From: Thermoprotei archaeon ex4572_64
GTDB lineage: Archaea > Thermoproteota > Thermoprotei > Thermoproteales > Thermocladiaceae
Assembly: GCA_002254895.1 (NCBI GenBank)
Contig: NJDF01000064.1
Coordinates: 1-6,340, forward strand
Length of the DNA: 6,340 bases
Direction: 5' to 3'
A model generated the notes under the pieces. The model saw only the letters and a program-made list of their open reading frames with translations, had not been told where the DNA came from and made no database searches. Of this stretch, positions 5,714 through 6,340 are shown in pieces. The position numbers and the translations under genes are program-made. Position 1 is the stretch's first letter, and the number at the start of each line of letters is the position of its first letter.

Positions 5714-6340
5714 CTACCTCTCTTCAACAATATCTTTAAGTTTATTTAACAAACTTTCTAATTCACTAATTTCATTCTCAAAAAGCTTAATCATAAGTCT
5801 ACTCCATCTCTCTTTAAGTTCTTGAAGCATTTTGTAAGCATCTTTAACTCTCTCTTTAGCTTCACTGATGGCGTAATTACTAACTAGAGCTTTAGCTTCA
5901 TTTGTGAGCTCAGTTATTCTTAACAAGTCTTCAGGTAAGTGTGCTGAGGCGAAGGCAAGATAGTCGTTTATCTGTTCTCTATTATGAATCAAGTATTTCA
6001 ATATCTTAACGGTCGCTACTCTAAGTAATGTTGAGTTTATATTTTCTAATGTGAAGCCGTGAATGATTAGGTATGTTAGAGCGTAGAGTGGAACTTTAAC
6101 TCTAGTTCTATTACTTATAGGCACATGCTCAACATAGTTAGCTACTATTGGTGATACTACCTTGCTGACATCCTTGATGTTATTGTCTAGATATGATGTT
6201 ATGATCTTATTTATACTGTATATATCCTCCATAGATGCTAGTGGCTCAATCTTTTCTAACTCTTTTCTTAATTCCCAACCTTTAATCATTAAAGGTTCAG
6301 TATCGTCTGGATCTATATATTCAGTAAATACTCTAAGTGG
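5714..6340 (-). CDS. C-terminal part of a probable MoxR-type AAA+ ATPase, truncated by window edge
   Basis: The frame is open without a stop to base 6340, giving 17 residues (PLRVFTEYIDPDDTEPL) before the Met at 6289, so that Met is probably internal and the gene starts outside the window. The first visible residues fit the strand after the DRF motif of MoxR ATPases. A helical lid follows, with SMEDIYSINKII and VSPIVANYVEHVPISNRTR; Arg at visible residue 78 or 80 is a sensor-2 candidate. The last 100 residues are charged helix, likely coiled coil, ending LLNKLKDIVEER. Walker A and B would lie upstream, so ATPase identity rests on lid similarity and on the adjacent VWA gene 2 bases downstream, the standard MoxR partner. 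Alternatively it is a separate helical protein starting at 6289. Moderate confidence in family, high in coding. Confidence 0.65.
   Translation of the reverse strand, partial: PLRVFTEYIDPDDTEPLMIKGWELRKELEKIEPLASMEDIYSINKIITSYLDNNIKDVSKVVSPIVANYVEHVPISNRTRVKVPLYALTYLIIHGFTLENINSTLLRVATVKILKYLIHNREQINDYLAFASAHLPEDLLRITELTNEAKALVSNYAISEAKERVKDAYKMLQELKERWSRLMIKLFENEISELESLLNKLKDIVEER
5716..5722 (-). promoter_or_regulatory. Ribosome-binding site of the VWA gene inside the end of the ATPase gene
   Basis: GAGAGGT on the - strand matches the archaeal Shine-Dalgarno core and lies 4 bases before the ATG at 5711. It overlaps the last codons and the first base of the TAG stop of the upstream gene. This fixes the VWA start and argues for one mRNA with coupled translation. 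Confidence 0.65.

Noticed and set aside
1..6340. CRISPR arrays, tRNA or rRNA genes, insertion-sequence ends, phage genes
   Set aside because: I found no spaced direct repeats, cloverleaf-like segments, rRNA-like stretches, transposase motifs or structural phage genes on either strand.

Overview
This 6.3 kb window is AT-rich and looks archaeal, most likely a hyperthermophilic crenarchaeon (Thermoproteota). The reasons are near-exclusive AGA/AGG arginine and heavy ATA isoleucine codons, a TATA-type promoter placed for a leaderless transcript with a GTG start, an archaeal-type diphthine--ammonia ligase, and a MoxR ATPase plus VWA gene pair. I would not name a genus from sequence alone.

Layout. 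On the + strand, positions 2-1621 hold the 3' nine-tenths of an acetolactate synthase catalytic subunit gene (ilvB-like). About 190 bases follow with short inverted repeats and a doubtful 44-codon open stretch. On the - strand, 1807-3009 encodes a membrane-anchored substrate-binding protein of an iron/cobalamin-type ABC importer. Its promoter region (3010-3071) carries a perfect 9+9 bp inverted repeat next to a TATA box, a strong operator candidate. Divergently on the + strand (3072-3466) is a small gene whose ATG-started frame and main frame differ by -1, exactly at an in-phase TTTAAAG heptamer. Converging on it from the - strand is a diphthamide-synthesis gene (Dph6 family, 3469-4154). Its PP-loop N-terminus and its body also lie in different frames, one base out of register. 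Region 4155-4340 holds no intact gene but has three short coding-like pieces in three frames. Finally, 5714-6340 and 4341-5711 on the - strand form a tight two-gene unit: the C-terminal part of what I read as a MoxR-type AAA+ ATPase, then a VWA-domain protein with a complete MIDAS, 2 bases apart.

How the genes fit together. The MoxR-VWA pair is a clear functional unit, probably a chaperone-like remodelling machine. The substrate-binding protein looks like a singly transcribed, repressor-controlled surface protein with no permease or ATPase gene here. The acetolactate synthase has no regulatory-subunit gene directly downstream. The most unusual aspect is the clustering of frame breaks: about 4.8 kb of long genes is uninterrupted, while the short genes between 3072 and 4306 (and perhaps 1669-1810) are all broken. 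This may be real decay, recoding, or local sequence error, and the sequence alone cannot decide.
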